A stretch of 64,000 nt of DNA from Alphaproteobacteria bacterium (GTDB taxonomy: Bacteria; Pseudomonadota; Alphaproteobacteria; Acetobacterales; Acetobacteraceae): positions 1 through 64,000 of the forward strand of contig JAPLOI010000004.1 in assembly GCA_026400815.1 (NCBI GenBank), in the 5' to 3' direction. Below, in pieces: positions 52,074 through 60,869 of this stretch; position 1 is the first letter of the stretch; each line of letters starts with the position of its first letter. The notes beneath the pieces were generated by a model. That model searched no databases. It saw only the letters and a program-made list of their open reading frames with translations, and was not told the DNA's origin. The position numbers were made by a program, and so were the translations under genes.

Positions 52074-53104
52074 GCGTTGGTGAGGCGCAGCACGCCTTCC
52101 CGGTCTGGCTCGCCGCGGAGTTCGCCGAGGGCCAGCATGTAGTTCACATGGGCGAGCGCCTCACCGAAGGCGAAGCCCATCTGGTGCGGGTCGAGCTTGC
52201 GGTTGAACAGGGTTGGCATGATGCCGGCCGTGGTGCTGGCGCCTTCTGCGATGGCCTTGGCGACGAGGTCGCAGCGTTCGCGGTGATGGGTGATCAGCGT
52301 GTCGATGCGGTCGTGCAGGCCATGGAAGGGGCGGCCATGGGTGGGGGCGGTGAGGACGCCGTGCGGGACCGTGGCGCGGATGTCCTTGAGGGAGGCGAGG
52401 AAGTCGGCCAGGGCGTCGGCTTCCGGCTCGATGGCATGGACGCCGACATTGGGAGAGATGTGGCCGATGACCTGATCGGTGGGGAGGAAGACGCCTTCCT
52501 CCCGGTTCAGCAGCATCACCTGTTCCAGCGCGTGGCCGGCCCCGGTGAGCACCTCGAAGCGGCGGCCGCCGAGATCCAGCACGTCGCCGGCGCGGATGCG
52601 GGTGTAGCGGGTGGGGAGATCGACGGTGAGCCGCTGGTAGGAATCGCCGCGGACGGTGACGGCGTGGATCTCATCCTCGCTCAGGCCGTGGCGGCGGTAG
52701 AACGGCAGGTGGGCGTTGCCGTCCACGCCGCCGGCGCGGCCGCGGGACAGGCGGGACTGGAAATACTCGGTCTGGCTCATGGTGACGCCAACGCCGCATT
52801 TCTCCGCGAGCCAGCCGCCGAGGCCGACATGGTCTGGGTGGAAATGGGTGATGACGAGGCGGTTCACCGGGCGGCCGGCGAGGGGACCGGCCAGCATTTC
52901 CTCCCACACCGCGCGGGTCTGGTCGTTGGCGACGCCGGTGTCGATGACGGTCCAGCCGGTGCCGTCGTCGATGATGTGGATGTTGACGTGGTTGAGGGCG
53001 AAGGGGAGGGCCAGGCGCAGCCAGAGGATGCCGGGGGCAACTTCCTGGATGGTGCCGGGTTCAGGGGCGGCGTGGGTGTAGGCCGGGGCGGTGGCGACGG
53101 ACAT
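52070..53104 (-). CDS. MBL fold metallo-hydrolase
   Basis: A 344-residue metallo-beta-lactamase-fold hydrolase. The metal-binding HxHxDH motif reads 'THFHPDHVGLGGW' (86-98), with later His residues in 'TGAGHALEQ' and 'APTHGRPFHG'. Family members with this C-terminal helical extension include LACTB2-like and glyoxalase II-like thioesterases. The ATG at 53104 is five bases after the MaoC stop; the longer frame reads through MaoC. It is coupled on both sides in a three-gene operon. Confidence 0.9.
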   Translation of the reverse strand: MSVATAPAYTHAAPEPGTIQEVAPGILWLRLALPFALNHVNIHIIDDGTGWTVIDTGVANDQTRAVWEEMLAGPLAGRPVNRLVITHFHPDHVGLGGWLAEKCGVGVTMSQTEYFQSRLSRGRAGGVDGNAHLPFYRRHGLSEDEIHAVTVRGDSYQRLTVDLPTRYTRIRAGDVLDLGGRRFEVLTGAGHALEQVMLLNREEGVFLPTDQVIGHISPNVGVHAIEPEADALADFLASLKDIRATVPHGVLTAPTHGRPFHGLHDRIDTLITHHRERCDLVAKAIAEGASTTAGIMPTLFNRKLDPHQMGFAFGEALAHVNYMLALGELRGEPDREGVLRLTNA

Positions 53105-53109
53105 CGGGT

Positions 53110-53565
53110 TCAGCCTTGCGGTCGGCGGGGAATGGAGAGGGTGGCGACCAGCGACTGCACGACTTCGCCGTTCTGGTTCCGGGTGGTGTTGCGGATGCGG
53201 GCCCAACCTATGGCCTTGCCGGGTTCCGGCGCGCGAAGCTCGACCACCTCACTGGTGAGGGAAAGGGCGTCGCCGGGGCGGACGGGGCGGGGCCAGCGCA
53301 GCTCGTCGATGCCATTGCCGATGATGCCGCCGGCCGGGGCCGTCTCGCCACCGGCGAACAGGCGCATGGACAGGGCGGCGGTGTGCCAGCCACTGGCGGC
53401 GAGGCCGCGGAACAGGCGATGGGCGGTGGCGGCCTCGGGATCCGTGTGGAAGGGCTGTGGGTCGAAGGACTGGGCGAAGGCGATGATGTCGGCCTGGGTG
53501 ACGTGGATGGGGCCCGCCTGCCAGGACAGGCCGAGGGACAGGTCCTCGAAATACAGTTTGGGCAT
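53110..53565 (-). CDS. MaoC family dehydratase
   Basis: A 151-residue single hot-dog-fold hydratase of the MaoC/(R)-enoyl-CoA hydratase family. The active-site block is 'FAQSFDPQPFHTDPEAA' near 30-46 with Asp and His in the hydratase-2 positions, and 'HRLFRGLAASGWHTAAL' follows. It adds water to an enoyl-CoA or acts on a mesaconyl/2-methylfumaryl-type substrate. The ATG at 53565 is preferred over a GTG three codons earlier. It leads the operon MaoC, MBL hydrolase, alpha/beta hydrolase. Confidence 0.9.
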   Translation of the reverse strand: MPKLYFEDLSLGLSWQAGPIHVTQADIIAFAQSFDPQPFHTDPEAATAHRLFRGLAASGWHTAALSMRLFAGGETAPAGGIIGNGIDELRWPRPVRPGDALSLTSEVVELRAPEPGKAIGWARIRNTTRNQNGEVVQSLVATLSIPRRPQG

Positions 53566-53716
53566 GGCCGGCACTCCGGTGCGTCTGTCCTGGTTCTATC
53601 AGCCGGGGATGATGGCGCATATGCGCGGGGGTGCAGGGCCCGGATGCGCGGGATGACACGCGGGGTTGGATGTGTATTAGAATATTTCCGTATGAACGGT
53701 CGTGATTTGGGGCGAA

Positions 53717-54694
53717 ATGAGCAGGAGCCTTGCGGTGTGCCTGGGGCTGGCGATGACGAACCTTGCGGCCTGGTGTTGGGCGTGGCTGGTATTCCACGAA
53801 CACCCCGTTGCACTGGGAGCAGCGCTGGTGGCGTGGGGGCTAGGGCTGCGGCATGCGCTGGATGCCGACCATATCGCCGCGATTGATGGCGCGACGCGTA
53901 CGCTTGTGCAGGCGGGGCAGCGGCCGCTGGGTGTCGGTCTGTTCTTCGCGCTCGGGCATTCCAGCGTAGTGATGGTCGCCTGCGCGGTGCTGGCGGCGAC
54001 GGCGACGGCGTTTGCCGGGTCGCTGGAGGCGGTGGGGGGCGTGGTCGGGTCTGTTGTGTCGATCCTGTTCCTGCTGGCCATCGCGGTGGCGAATGCGGTG
54101 ATCCTGGCAGGGGTGTGGCGGGCACTGCGGGCGGAAGGGGCGGGGCGGGCCTTTCCTGCCGAAGATCTGGAGAAGGTGACGCATGGCGGCGGCATGCTGG
54201 CCGCGATCTACCGACCGTTGTTCCGGCTGGTGGGACGGAGTTGGCACATGGCGCCGCTGGGTTTCCTGTTCGGGCTGGGCTTCGACACCGCGGCCTCTGT
54301 GGCACTGCTGGGGGTGTCTGCGGCACAGGCGGGTCCCGAGGTCCCCATCTGGTCGATCATGGTGTTCCCGGTGCTGTTCACGGCGGGGATGGTGCTGGTG
54401 GACACGCTGGATGGGCTGCTGATGGTGCGAGCCTGCGCCTGGGCGTTCTCCGATCCCGCGAGGCGGCTGCGCTACAATCTGGCCATCACATCGGTGTCGA
54501 TGGTGGCGGCCGGGGGCGTGGCGCTGGCCGTGCTGGTGCAGTTTCTGAGCGAACAGGCGGGCGTGCTGGCGGCATTGGCCGCCGGGCTGGAAGGCTGGCT
54601 GGAGTACGGGGGGATCGCGCTGGTGGTGGTGTTCGCGGCCTTGTGGCTGGGCGCCATGGCTACGGCGCGAGGGCGAGTCGCGCCGCAGGCTTGA
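53717..54694 (+). CDS. NiCoT family nickel/cobalt transporter
   Basis: A 325-residue membrane permease with about eight helices. The family signature 'HALDADHIAAIDGATR' provides metal-binding His and Asp in helix II, and 'LGHSSVV' and 'GLGFDTAASVALL' are the other conserved blocks. It takes up Ni2+ and/or Co2+ with high affinity. The ATG at 53717 follows TTGGGGCGAA; a GTG 15 bases earlier is possible. No urease, hydrogenase or cobalamin genes are close and I see no cobalamin riboswitch or clear NikR site upstream, so the metal is undecided. Confidence 0.92.
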   Translation: MSRSLAVCLGLAMTNLAAWCWAWLVFHEHPVALGAALVAWGLGLRHALDADHIAAIDGATRTLVQAGQRPLGVGLFFALGHSSVVMVACAVLAATATAFAGSLEAVGGVVGSVVSILFLLAIAVANAVILAGVWRALRAEGAGRAFPAEDLEKVTHGGGMLAAIYRPLFRLVGRSWHMAPLGFLFGLGFDTAASVALLGVSAAQAGPEVPIWSIMVFPVLFTAGMVLVDTLDGLLMVRACAWAFSDPARRLRYNLAITSVSMVAAGGVALAVLVQFLSEQAGVLAALAAGLEGWLEYGGIALVVVFAALWLGAMATARGRVAPQA

Positions 54695-54742
54695 GAGGGC
54701 GGGGCGGCATCACCAAGGGGCGTGGGTGCCCTGGGCTGACGC

Positions 54743-54774
54743 AAAAAGGCCGGGCTCCTTGCGGAACCCGGCCC
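54743..54774 (-). terminator. Intrinsic terminator of mmsA
   Basis: On the minus strand GGCCGGGTTCC (54773-54763), loop GCAA and GGAGCCCGGCC (54758-54748) form an 11-bp stem with one mismatch, followed by TTTTT. It lies 23 bases beyond the mmsA stop. Confidence 0.88.
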
Positions 54775-54796
54775 TTGTTGCGGGCAGGCGGTTCGG

Positions 54797-56290
54797 CTAG
54801 CGGCCGATCTGTGGCATGGTGAATTCCGCGCCGGCGCGGATGCTGGCCGGCCAGCGCTGGGTGACGGCCTTGTAGCGGGTGTAGAAGCGCACGCCTTCCG
54901 GGCCGTGCATGTGGTGGTCACCGAACATCGAGGCCTTCCAGCCGCCGAAGCTGTGGAAGGCGGCGGGCACGGGGATGGGCACGTTGATGCCGACCATGCC
55001 GATCTTGATGGCGTTGGCGAAGGCGCGGGCGGCGCCGCCATCGGCGGTGAACAGCGCGGTGCCATTGCCGAAGCGATGGGCGTTGATGAGATCGACCGCG
55101 CCGCCGAGATCCTTGGTGCGGACCACGCCGAGCACGGGGCCGAAGATCTCGTCCTTGTAGATGGTCATGTCCGGGGTGACGTTGTCGAACAGCGTGCCGC
55201 CGATGAAGAAGCCCTGCTCGTAGCCTTGCAGCGACAGGCCGCGGCCATCGACGACCAGCTTCGCGCCTTCCTTCTCGCCCTGGTCGACATAGCCGGAGAC
55301 CTTGTTGCGGTGCTCCAGCGTGACGAGCGGGCCCATCTCGGCGTCCTTGTCGGTGCCGGGGCCGACCTTCAGCGCCCGCACGCGGGGGGCGAGCTTTTCG
55401 ATCAGCTTATCGCCCACGTCGCCCACCGCAACGGCAACCGAGACGGCCATGCAGCGCTCGCCGGCGGAGCCGTAGGCGGAGCCCATCAGTGCGTCCACGG
55501 CCTGATCGAGATCGGCATCCGGCATGACGACGAGGTGGTTCTTGGCGCCGCCGAGGGCCTGGACGCGCTTACCGCTGGCGGTGCCGGTGCGATAGACGAG
55601 CTCGGCGATCGGGGTGGAGCCGACGAAGCTGATGGCGTGGATGCCTTCGTGGCCGAGGATCGATTCGACCGCATCGCGCCCGCCCTGGACGACGGCGAAG
55701 ACGCCGGGGGGCAGGCCGGCCTCGGTGAGCAGTTCCGCCATCAGCAGGGCCGCCGAGGGGTCCTTCTCCGAGGGCTTGAGGATGAAGCAGTTGCCGGTGG
55801 CCAGGGCGACCGGGATCATCCAGAGCGGTACCATGCACGGGAAGTTGAAGGGGGTGATGCCCGCGACCACGCCGAGCGGCTGGCGCAGCGACCAGGCGTC
55901 GATGCCGGTGGCGACGGCCTCGGTGTATTCGCCCTTCAGCAGATGCGGGATACCGCAGGCGAACTCGACGACCTCGAGGCCGCGCTGGATCTCGCCTTCC
56001 GCGTCGCTCAGCACCTTGCCGTGCTCGGCGGTGATGATGGCGGCGAGCTTCTTGGTGTTCGCTTCCAGCAGTTGCTTGAAGTTGAACATCACCCGGGCGC
56101 GGCGCAGTGGGGGCGTGGCGGCCCAGGCGGGCCAGGCGGCGGTGGCGGCGGCGACGGCGGCATCGACCTCGGCCGCGCCGCCCATGGCAACCTGGCCGCT
56201 GACCTCACCGGTGGCGGGGTTGTAGACGGGGGCGGTGGCACCGGTACCGGGGATTTTTCGCCCGCTCAGGTAATGGCCGATCTGTTGCAT
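54797..56290 (-). CDS. mmsA: CoA-acylating methylmalonate-semialdehyde dehydrogenase
   Basis: Oxidises (methyl)malonate semialdehyde to propionyl- or acetyl-CoA with NAD and CoA, releasing CO2, at the end of valine, beta-alanine and inositol breakdown. The 497-residue chain has Asn150 ('TPFNFPCM'), the catalytic Cys280 ('GERCMAVS') and, in place of the usual ALDH glutamate motif, 'ALGGAKNH', which is diagnostic for this CoA-dependent branch. 'KPSEKDPSA' binds the cofactor. It is monocistronic with its own terminator. The aminotransferase at 42118 could supply malonate semialdehyde from beta-alanine, but that is inference. Confidence 0.95.
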   Translation of the reverse strand: MQQIGHYLSGRKIPGTGATAPVYNPATGEVSGQVAMGGAAEVDAAVAAATAAWPAWAATPPLRRARVMFNFKQLLEANTKKLAAIITAEHGKVLSDAEGEIQRGLEVVEFACGIPHLLKGEYTEAVATGIDAWSLRQPLGVVAGITPFNFPCMVPLWMIPVALATGNCFILKPSEKDPSAALLMAELLTEAGLPPGVFAVVQGGRDAVESILGHEGIHAISFVGSTPIAELVYRTGTASGKRVQALGGAKNHLVVMPDADLDQAVDALMGSAYGSAGERCMAVSVAVAVGDVGDKLIEKLAPRVRALKVGPGTDKDAEMGPLVTLEHRNKVSGYVDQGEKEGAKLVVDGRGLSLQGYEQGFFIGGTLFDNVTPDMTIYKDEIFGPVLGVVRTKDLGGAVDLINAHRFGNGTALFTADGGAARAFANAIKIGMVGINVPIPVPAAFHSFGGWKASMFGDHHMHGPEGVRFYTRYKAVTQRWPASIRAGAEFTMPQIGR

Positions 56291-56379
56291 GGGGCGTGTC
56301 CTCCTCGGTGGCGTCGCTTGGTCTAGCAGTTTACCCGCAGGCCGGTGGTTTGCGATATACCCGCCCCGTGAAACCCGCC

Positions 56380-57420
56380 ATGCCCCCTGCCCTGCTCAGC
56401 CCCCTCCCGCGCCTGACCCGGACGTTGCTGCGCCGGCGGCGGCTGCTGCACGCAGGTGCGGCCGCGGCCTTGGCGACGCCGTTCCTGGGCCGGGGCGCGC
56501 TGGCGGCAGTGACGTGGTCGCTGTTCACGCAGCAGACCGTGCAGACCGGGGCGGTGGTGCGCGGGTTGCAGCGGCTTTCGGACCTGGTGCGGGACCGAAC
56601 CCGCGGGGCGCTGCTGATCAATGTGCGCACGGCCGGGCTCATGCCGATCGATGCGAACCAGGTGCTGGATGGCGTGGGCAGCGGCAAGGTGGAGCTTGGC
56701 GACGATGGCGGCTATGCCGCCACGATCACGGCCGGATCATTGATGCGGCTGCCGCTGCTGATGACCACCGGCGAGGAGTGGGACAAGGTGGCCGCGCTGC
56801 TGCGGCCGACGCTGACAACCGAGCTGAATCGACGCGGCCTGGTGCTGCTGGCGCATTACCGCACAGTGCCGCAGTTGTTCTGGTCGCGGCAGAAGGCGGC
56901 GGGGTTCGTGGACATCGCCCGCCAGAAGATGCGCGTGCAGTCGGTCGAGCAGGCCGAGTTCGTGCGGCACTATGCGGGCCTGCACGTGTTCACCTCCACC
57001 GTGGAGGCCGGCGAGGCGATGCAGGCGGGCAAGCTGGATGGAACCTTCGCCACACCTTCCTTCGTTGCCCGCAACTGGCGCACGCTGGTGAAGCATGTCT
57101 ACCTCGCCGGGCCCAACTACAACGATGCGGTGATCGTGGCGAACCAGGAGGCTCTGCGGCGTCTGCCCGAAGGGGTTGAACCTATCCTGCGGGCGGCGGC
57201 TGCCGAGACCGTGGCGTGGATCGCCGCGGCGCAGGACCAGGAGGAGGCCCAGCTGGTGCGCCAGCTTGCCAACGAGGGGCTGAAGGTGACCCCGGTGACC
57301 CCGGCGGAAATCCAGGACGGGATCACGAAGCTGCCATCCTATTGGGATATCTGGGTGCGGCTGCGCGGCCCGGAGATGGAAAGCCCGCTGGTGACTGTGC
57401 GCCAGGCGCTGGACCGGTAG
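56380..57420 (+). CDS. TRAP transporter substrate-binding protein (DctP family)
   Basis: A 346-residue periplasmic solute-binding protein. The N-terminal '[21 protein letters not shown]' region (first residues shown only in part: 'RRRRLLHAG') looks like a Tat-type signal, with cleavage near the following Ala residues. DctP landmarks include '[20 protein letters not shown]' (in part '[11 protein letters not shown]') and '[17 protein letters not shown]', the usual gating region. The start is uncertain: ATG 56380, or GTG 56368. The membrane subunits DctQ and DctM are not adjacent, so it is an orphan binding protein. The ligand is presumably a carboxylate. Confidence 0.82.
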   Translation: MPPALLSPLPRLTRTLLRRRRLLHAGAAAALATPFLGRGALAAVTWSLFTQQTVQTGAVVRGLQRLSDLVRDRTRGALLINVRTAGLMPIDANQVLDGVGSGKVELGDDGGYAATITAGSLMRLPLLMTTGEEWDKVAALLRPTLTTELNRRGLVLLAHYRTVPQLFWSRQKAAGFVDIARQKMRVQSVEQAEFVRHYAGLHVFTSTVEAGEAMQAGKLDGTFATPSFVARNWRTLVKHVYLAGPNYNDAVIVANQEALRRLPEGVEPILRAAAAETVAWIAAAQDQEEAQLVRQLANEGLKVTPVTPAEIQDGITKLPSYWDIWVRLRGPEMESPLVTVRQALDR

Positions 57421-57463
57421 GCGGCGGCGCTCCACTCTGCCGGGAAACCGAGAGGAGCGAACC

Positions 57464-58240
57464 ATGGACGGACGTTTTGCCGGCAGGACGGCGGTGATCA
57501 CGGGTGGGGCCTCGGGGATCGGGCTGGCGATCGCGCGGCGCTACCTGGTCGAGGGCGGCAGGGTGGTGGCGAACGACATCAACCCGGAGCGGGTGGCGGC
57601 GTTGGCGGCGGAACTCGGCGCCGGCGGCATCGCCATGGTGGGCGACGTGACGCACGAGGCGGATGTGGCGGCGCTGTTCGCGGCGGCGCTGGAGCGATTC
57701 GGCACCGTGGATGCCAGCTTTCATGTGGCCGGCGCCAACCGGCAAGGATACATCGCGCGAATGGTGGAGGCGGACTGGGACTTCACCGTGGATCTGTGCC
57801 TGAAGGGCGTGATGTTCGCGATGAAGCACGCCGCGCAGGCGATGCTGAAGCAGGGGCGTGGGGCGATGGTGAACATCGCCTCGCTGAATGCCCATGTGCC
57901 GATGCATGCCGGGGCCGCTTATTCCGCGGCCAAGGCCGGGGTGGAGATGCTGACCAAGAACGGCGCGCTGGAACTGACGCCCTCCGGCATCCGGGTGAAC
58001 GCGATCCTGCCCGGGCTGGTGCAGACGCCACTGACGAAGCGGCTGTTCGACAATGCGGACATCCATGCCGCATTCATGGAGCGCATTCCGCAGGGGCGCG
58101 CGGCGCAGCCGGAGGAGATCGCGGCACCGGCGCTGTTCCTGGCGAGCGACGATGCCAGCTACGTCTCTGGCGCCTCGCTGCTTGTCGACGGAGCTTGGGC
58201 AGTCAGCGGGTATCCGGACATGCGGCCCTGGCGGAACTAG
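57464..58240 (+). CDS. SDR family oxidoreductase
   Basis: A 258-residue classical short-chain dehydrogenase: 'ITGGASGIG' (12-20) at the nucleotide site, 'NDINPERV' (38-45) with Asp39 favouring NAD, 'VNIASLNAH' with the catalytic Ser, and Tyr/Lys of 'AYSAAKAG'. The C-terminal 'FLASDDASYVSGASLLVDG' is typical. GAGAGGAGCG precedes the ATG. It lies 43 bases after the TRAP binding protein and may share its transcript, suggesting it works on the imported carboxylate. The 3' end overlaps the convergent molybdenum hydroxylase gene by four bases. Confidence 0.9.
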   Translation: MDGRFAGRTAVITGGASGIGLAIARRYLVEGGRVVANDINPERVAALAAELGAGGIAMVGDVTHEADVAALFAAALERFGTVDASFHVAGANRQGYIARMVEADWDFTVDLCLKGVMFAMKHAAQAMLKQGRGAMVNIASLNAHVPMHAGAAYSAAKAGVEMLTKNGALELTPSGIRVNAILPGLVQTPLTKRLFDNADIHAAFMERIPQGRAAQPEEIAAPALFLASDDASYVSGASLLVDGAWAVSGYPDMRPWRN

Positions 58241-60315
58241 GCTGAGGCCGCCCGCAGGATTCGCTGGCGGGTGAGGGGCATGTCCCGCACCCGCACGCCG
58301 AGGGCGTGGGCGGCGGCGTTGGCGATGGCGGCGGCGGTGGGGCCCATGGTGCATTCGCCCATGCCCAGCGACGGCTCGTCTGGCGTGTTGGCCAGTTCGA
58401 TGTCGATCGGCGGGATCTCCGAGAAGCGCAGGATCGGGTAGTCGGCCCAGCTGCGCGTGGCGGTGCCGGTTTCGTCGATGCGCAGCTGTTCCTTCAGCGC
58501 CATGCTGGCGGCCTGGATGATGCCGCCTTCGAGCTGGGCGCGGACACCATCGGGGTTGATGGCAAGGCCGGCATCGGCGGTGCACCAGATGTGGCGCAGG
58601 CGGATTTCGGTGTCGGCTTCCACTTCGACGACAACGCAGGCGTAGCCGCTTTTGTTCTTGTAGCGGGCAAAGCCCATGCCAAGACCGATGCCGGTGCCGG
58701 CGGGGCCGCGGGCGGACCAGTTCGACATCGCTGCGGCGCGTTCGACCAGGAAGCGGGCGCGGGGATCGGAGAGCAGGCGCAGGCGATAGGCGGCGGGATC
58801 CTGGCCGACGAGGTCGGCCAGTTCGTCCAGGAAGCATTCCAGGGCGAAGACGTTCACCACTGCGCCGAGGCCGCGCAGGGCGGAGGTGCGGATGGGTGTG
58901 CCGGTGACGAGGCGGTGTTCGTAGCGCCAAGTCGGGATGTCGTAGTAGGGCACGATGTTGCGGGCGCCCGTGCCGGGATAGGGGTCGGAGGACTCGGCCG
59001 GCGGCGGCAGGGGTTGGGCGTTCGGCAGGGTGCGCGAGGCGAGCAGGCGGCCCGGGGCGCGGTTGACGTGGACGCCGCTGGTGATGGTGGCGGTGAGGTC
59101 CGCGGGCATGCCCTCCGCATCCAGCACGGCGCGCAGCGCGGTTTGCATGGCGGTTCCAGCCGGGGCGAAGGCGAACTCGTCGGCGCGGGACCACAGCACG
59201 CGCACCGGGGTGCTCGGGACGAGGGTGGCGATGATCGCGGCATCGAGGGCCGCGTCGTCCGCGCCGTTGTGGCCGTAGCAGCCGGGGCCGTGGGCGTGGC
59301 GGACGACGATGGTCTCGGGGGCGCGCTGCAGCGTTTGGGCGGCGTTGATGCGGAAGGGATAGACGCCCTGGACGTGCGTCCAGACCTCCAGGATGCCGCT
59401 TTGCTCGTGGGCCACGGCGCAGGAAGGGCCGAGCGAGGCGTGGGCGATGTAGGGGCGGGAGTAGGTGGCCGCGTGGCTGCGGCCCGGCGGTGGGGCGGCT
59501 TCGCTGCCGCGGGTTCGGATGTCCGCCGGCTGGGTGGCGAGCCAGGCGGCTTCGGACATGGCGGGGGTGGGCGTGTCGGCGTTGTCCCAGCGCGGGCGGG
59601 CGGCTTCGACGGCGGCGCGCAGGGCGGCCTCGGTGGGGGCCAGGATGGCGGCGAAGTCGCCGCTGCGCACAAGGCGGGCGCCGTGGCGGGCGAGGGCTGC
59701 CTCGTTGACCGCGGCCAGGGTGGCGCCGGGGCGCGGCTGGCGCAGGACGCGGGCATGGAGCATGCCGGGTAGCACCATGTCGTGCACGAAGGCGCCGCCG
59801 GTGAGCTTGCCCGGCAGGTCGCGGCGCGGGGTGTTGGTGCCGACCAGGCGGTGGCGGGCGCGCGGCTTCGGGGCGGTGGTGCCGGTGGCGTCCCGTGCGA
59901 GGCTGACGCGGGGGGCGAGCGACCAGTAGTCGTGGCCGGTGGGGGTGCCGGCGTGGAGGATGGTGCCGTCCTCCACCTCCAGCTCCTCGGCGGCGGCGTT
60001 GAGCAGGCGGGCAACCTCGGCCAGGAACAGGGCGCGGGTTTCGGCGCAGACCAGGCGCAGCGAGGCGCCGCCAATCTCGATGGAGAGGGAGCTGGAGGTG
60101 GAGCCTTCGTCCGGGGCCAGCTGGGTGTCGCCGGCGCGCCAGGCAAGGCGGTCGAGGGAGATGTCCAGCTCCTCGGCGGCGATCTGGGCCAGGGCGGTGG
60201 AGATGCCCTGGCCGATTTCCACCTTGCCGACGGAGACATGGACGCGGCCTTCGGCGAAGCGGAGCCAGCGGTCGAGGCGCGGGTTGTCGGCGAGGCTCTT
60301 GGGGAGATCGGTCAA
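58237..60315 (-). CDS. Molybdenum hydroxylase large subunit (isoquinoline 1-oxidoreductase/xanthine dehydrogenase family)
   Basis: A 692-residue molybdopterin-binding subunit. Domain order is C2-type segment first ('GKVEIGQGISTALAQIAAEE'), then the a/b hammerhead ('TGGAFVHDMVLPGMLHARVL'), then the remaining cofactor-binding parts, as in IorB-type enzymes. The catalytic glutamate is Glu654 in 'GMGECTMGP'. It hydroxylates N-heterocycles or aldehydes. The start is a TTG at 60315 that overlaps the small-subunit stop as TTGA, with GGGAG eight bases before; a frame extending to 60864 reads through the small subunit. No FAD subunit is nearby, as expected for the two-subunit type, in which electrons pass to a cytochrome. 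Confidence 0.87.
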   Translation of the reverse strand: MTDLPKSLADNPRLDRWLRFAEGRVHVSVGKVEIGQGISTALAQIAAEELDISLDRLAWRAGDTQLAPDEGSTSSSLSIEIGGASLRLVCAETRALFLAEVARLLNAAAEELEVEDGTILHAGTPTGHDYWSLAPRVSLARDATGTTAPKPRARHRLVGTNTPRRDLPGKLTGGAFVHDMVLPGMLHARVLRQPRPGATLAAVNEAALARHGARLVRSGDFAAILAPTEAALRAAVEAARPRWDNADTPTPAMSEAAWLATQPADIRTRGSEAAPPPGRSHAATYSRPYIAHASLGPSCAVAHEQSGILEVWTHVQGVYPFRINAAQTLQRAPETIVVRHAHGPGCYGHNGADDAALDAAIIATLVPSTPVRVLWSRADEFAFAPAGTAMQTALRAVLDAEGMPADLTATITSGVHVNRAPGRLLASRTLPNAQPLPPPAESSDPYPGTGARNIVPYYDIPTWRYEHRLVTGTPIRTSALRGLGAVVNVFALECFLDELADLVGQDPAAYRLRLLSDPRARFLVERAAAMSNWSARGPAGTGIGLGMGFARYKNKSGYACVVVEVEADTEIRLRHIWCTADAGLAINPDGVRAQLEGGIIQAASMALKEQLRIDETGTATRSWADYPILRFSEIPPIDIELANTPDEPSLGMGECTMGPTAAAIANAAAHALGVRVRDMPLTRQRILRAASA

Positions 60316-60761
60316 CGATTCAACTCCCGTGCGGCGCGCTCGACGGCGCGCAGGATGCGGGGGTGGGCGCCGCAGCGGCAGAGCTGGGGGTCGAGCGCGG
60401 TGGCGATCTCGGCGCGGGTGGGGTTGGGGTTGCGGGCCAGCAGCGCGGCGGCGGCGACGGCCATGCCGGAGAGGCAGTAGCCGCACTGGCCGGCCTGCTC
60501 GGCGATGAGGGCGGCGATGATCGGGTGGTTCTGCAGGCCCTCGATGGTGGTGACGGCCCTGCCCTGGAGCGTGCCGATCTCGCGGCCGCAAGATTGGGCG
60601 GGGGTGCCGTCGATCAGCACCAAGCAGGCGCCGCATTGTTCCTCGCCGCAGCCGAAGCGGCTGCCGGTGAGGGCGAACTCGTTGCGCAGGACCTCCAGCA
60701 GCGGGGTGGAGGGGGGTGCCGCGCTTTCGCGCAAGGTTCCGTTCACGGTGAGTGTGGTCAT
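60312..60761 (-). CDS. (2Fe-2S)-binding small subunit of the molybdenum hydroxylase
   Basis: A 149-residue subunit carrying two 2Fe-2S clusters. The ferredoxin-like N-terminal domain has Cys38, Cys43, Cys46 and Cys58 ('GCGEEQCGACLVLI'). The helical C-terminal domain has Cys93 and Cys96 ('GQCGYCLSG') and Cys128 and Cys130 ('LCRCGAHPRILRA'). It passes electrons from the molybdenum centre of the large subunit, encoded directly downstream with a 4-base TTGA overlap. It is divergent from the LLM flavoprotein, with about 108 bases between. Confidence 0.95.
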   Translation of the reverse strand: MTTLTVNGTLRESAAPPSTPLLEVLRNEFALTGSRFGCGEEQCGACLVLIDGTPAQSCGREIGTLQGRAVTTIEGLQNHPIIAALIAEQAGQCGYCLSGMAVAAAALLARNPNPTRAEIATALDPQLCRCGAHPRILRAVERAARELNR

Positions 60762-60869
60762 TGGATGGGACGCCCGTGTTGCCCGGGCAGCCTAGCGCGG
60801 CGGCGGGGCTGCTTGAAAGCGGCGGGCCGGAGTGTTGGTATGCCCACGCTGCCGCCGAGGACACCGCGC

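Noticed and set aside
53640-53716. NikR operator upstream of the NiCoT gene
   Set aside because: Only one GTATGA-like half-site is present, with no matching partner at the required distance.
60316-60864. N-terminal extension of the molybdenum hydroxylase large subunit
   Set aside because: The added residues are an out-of-frame reading of the 2Fe-2S subunit; the TTG at 60315 fits the overlap and the ribosome site.
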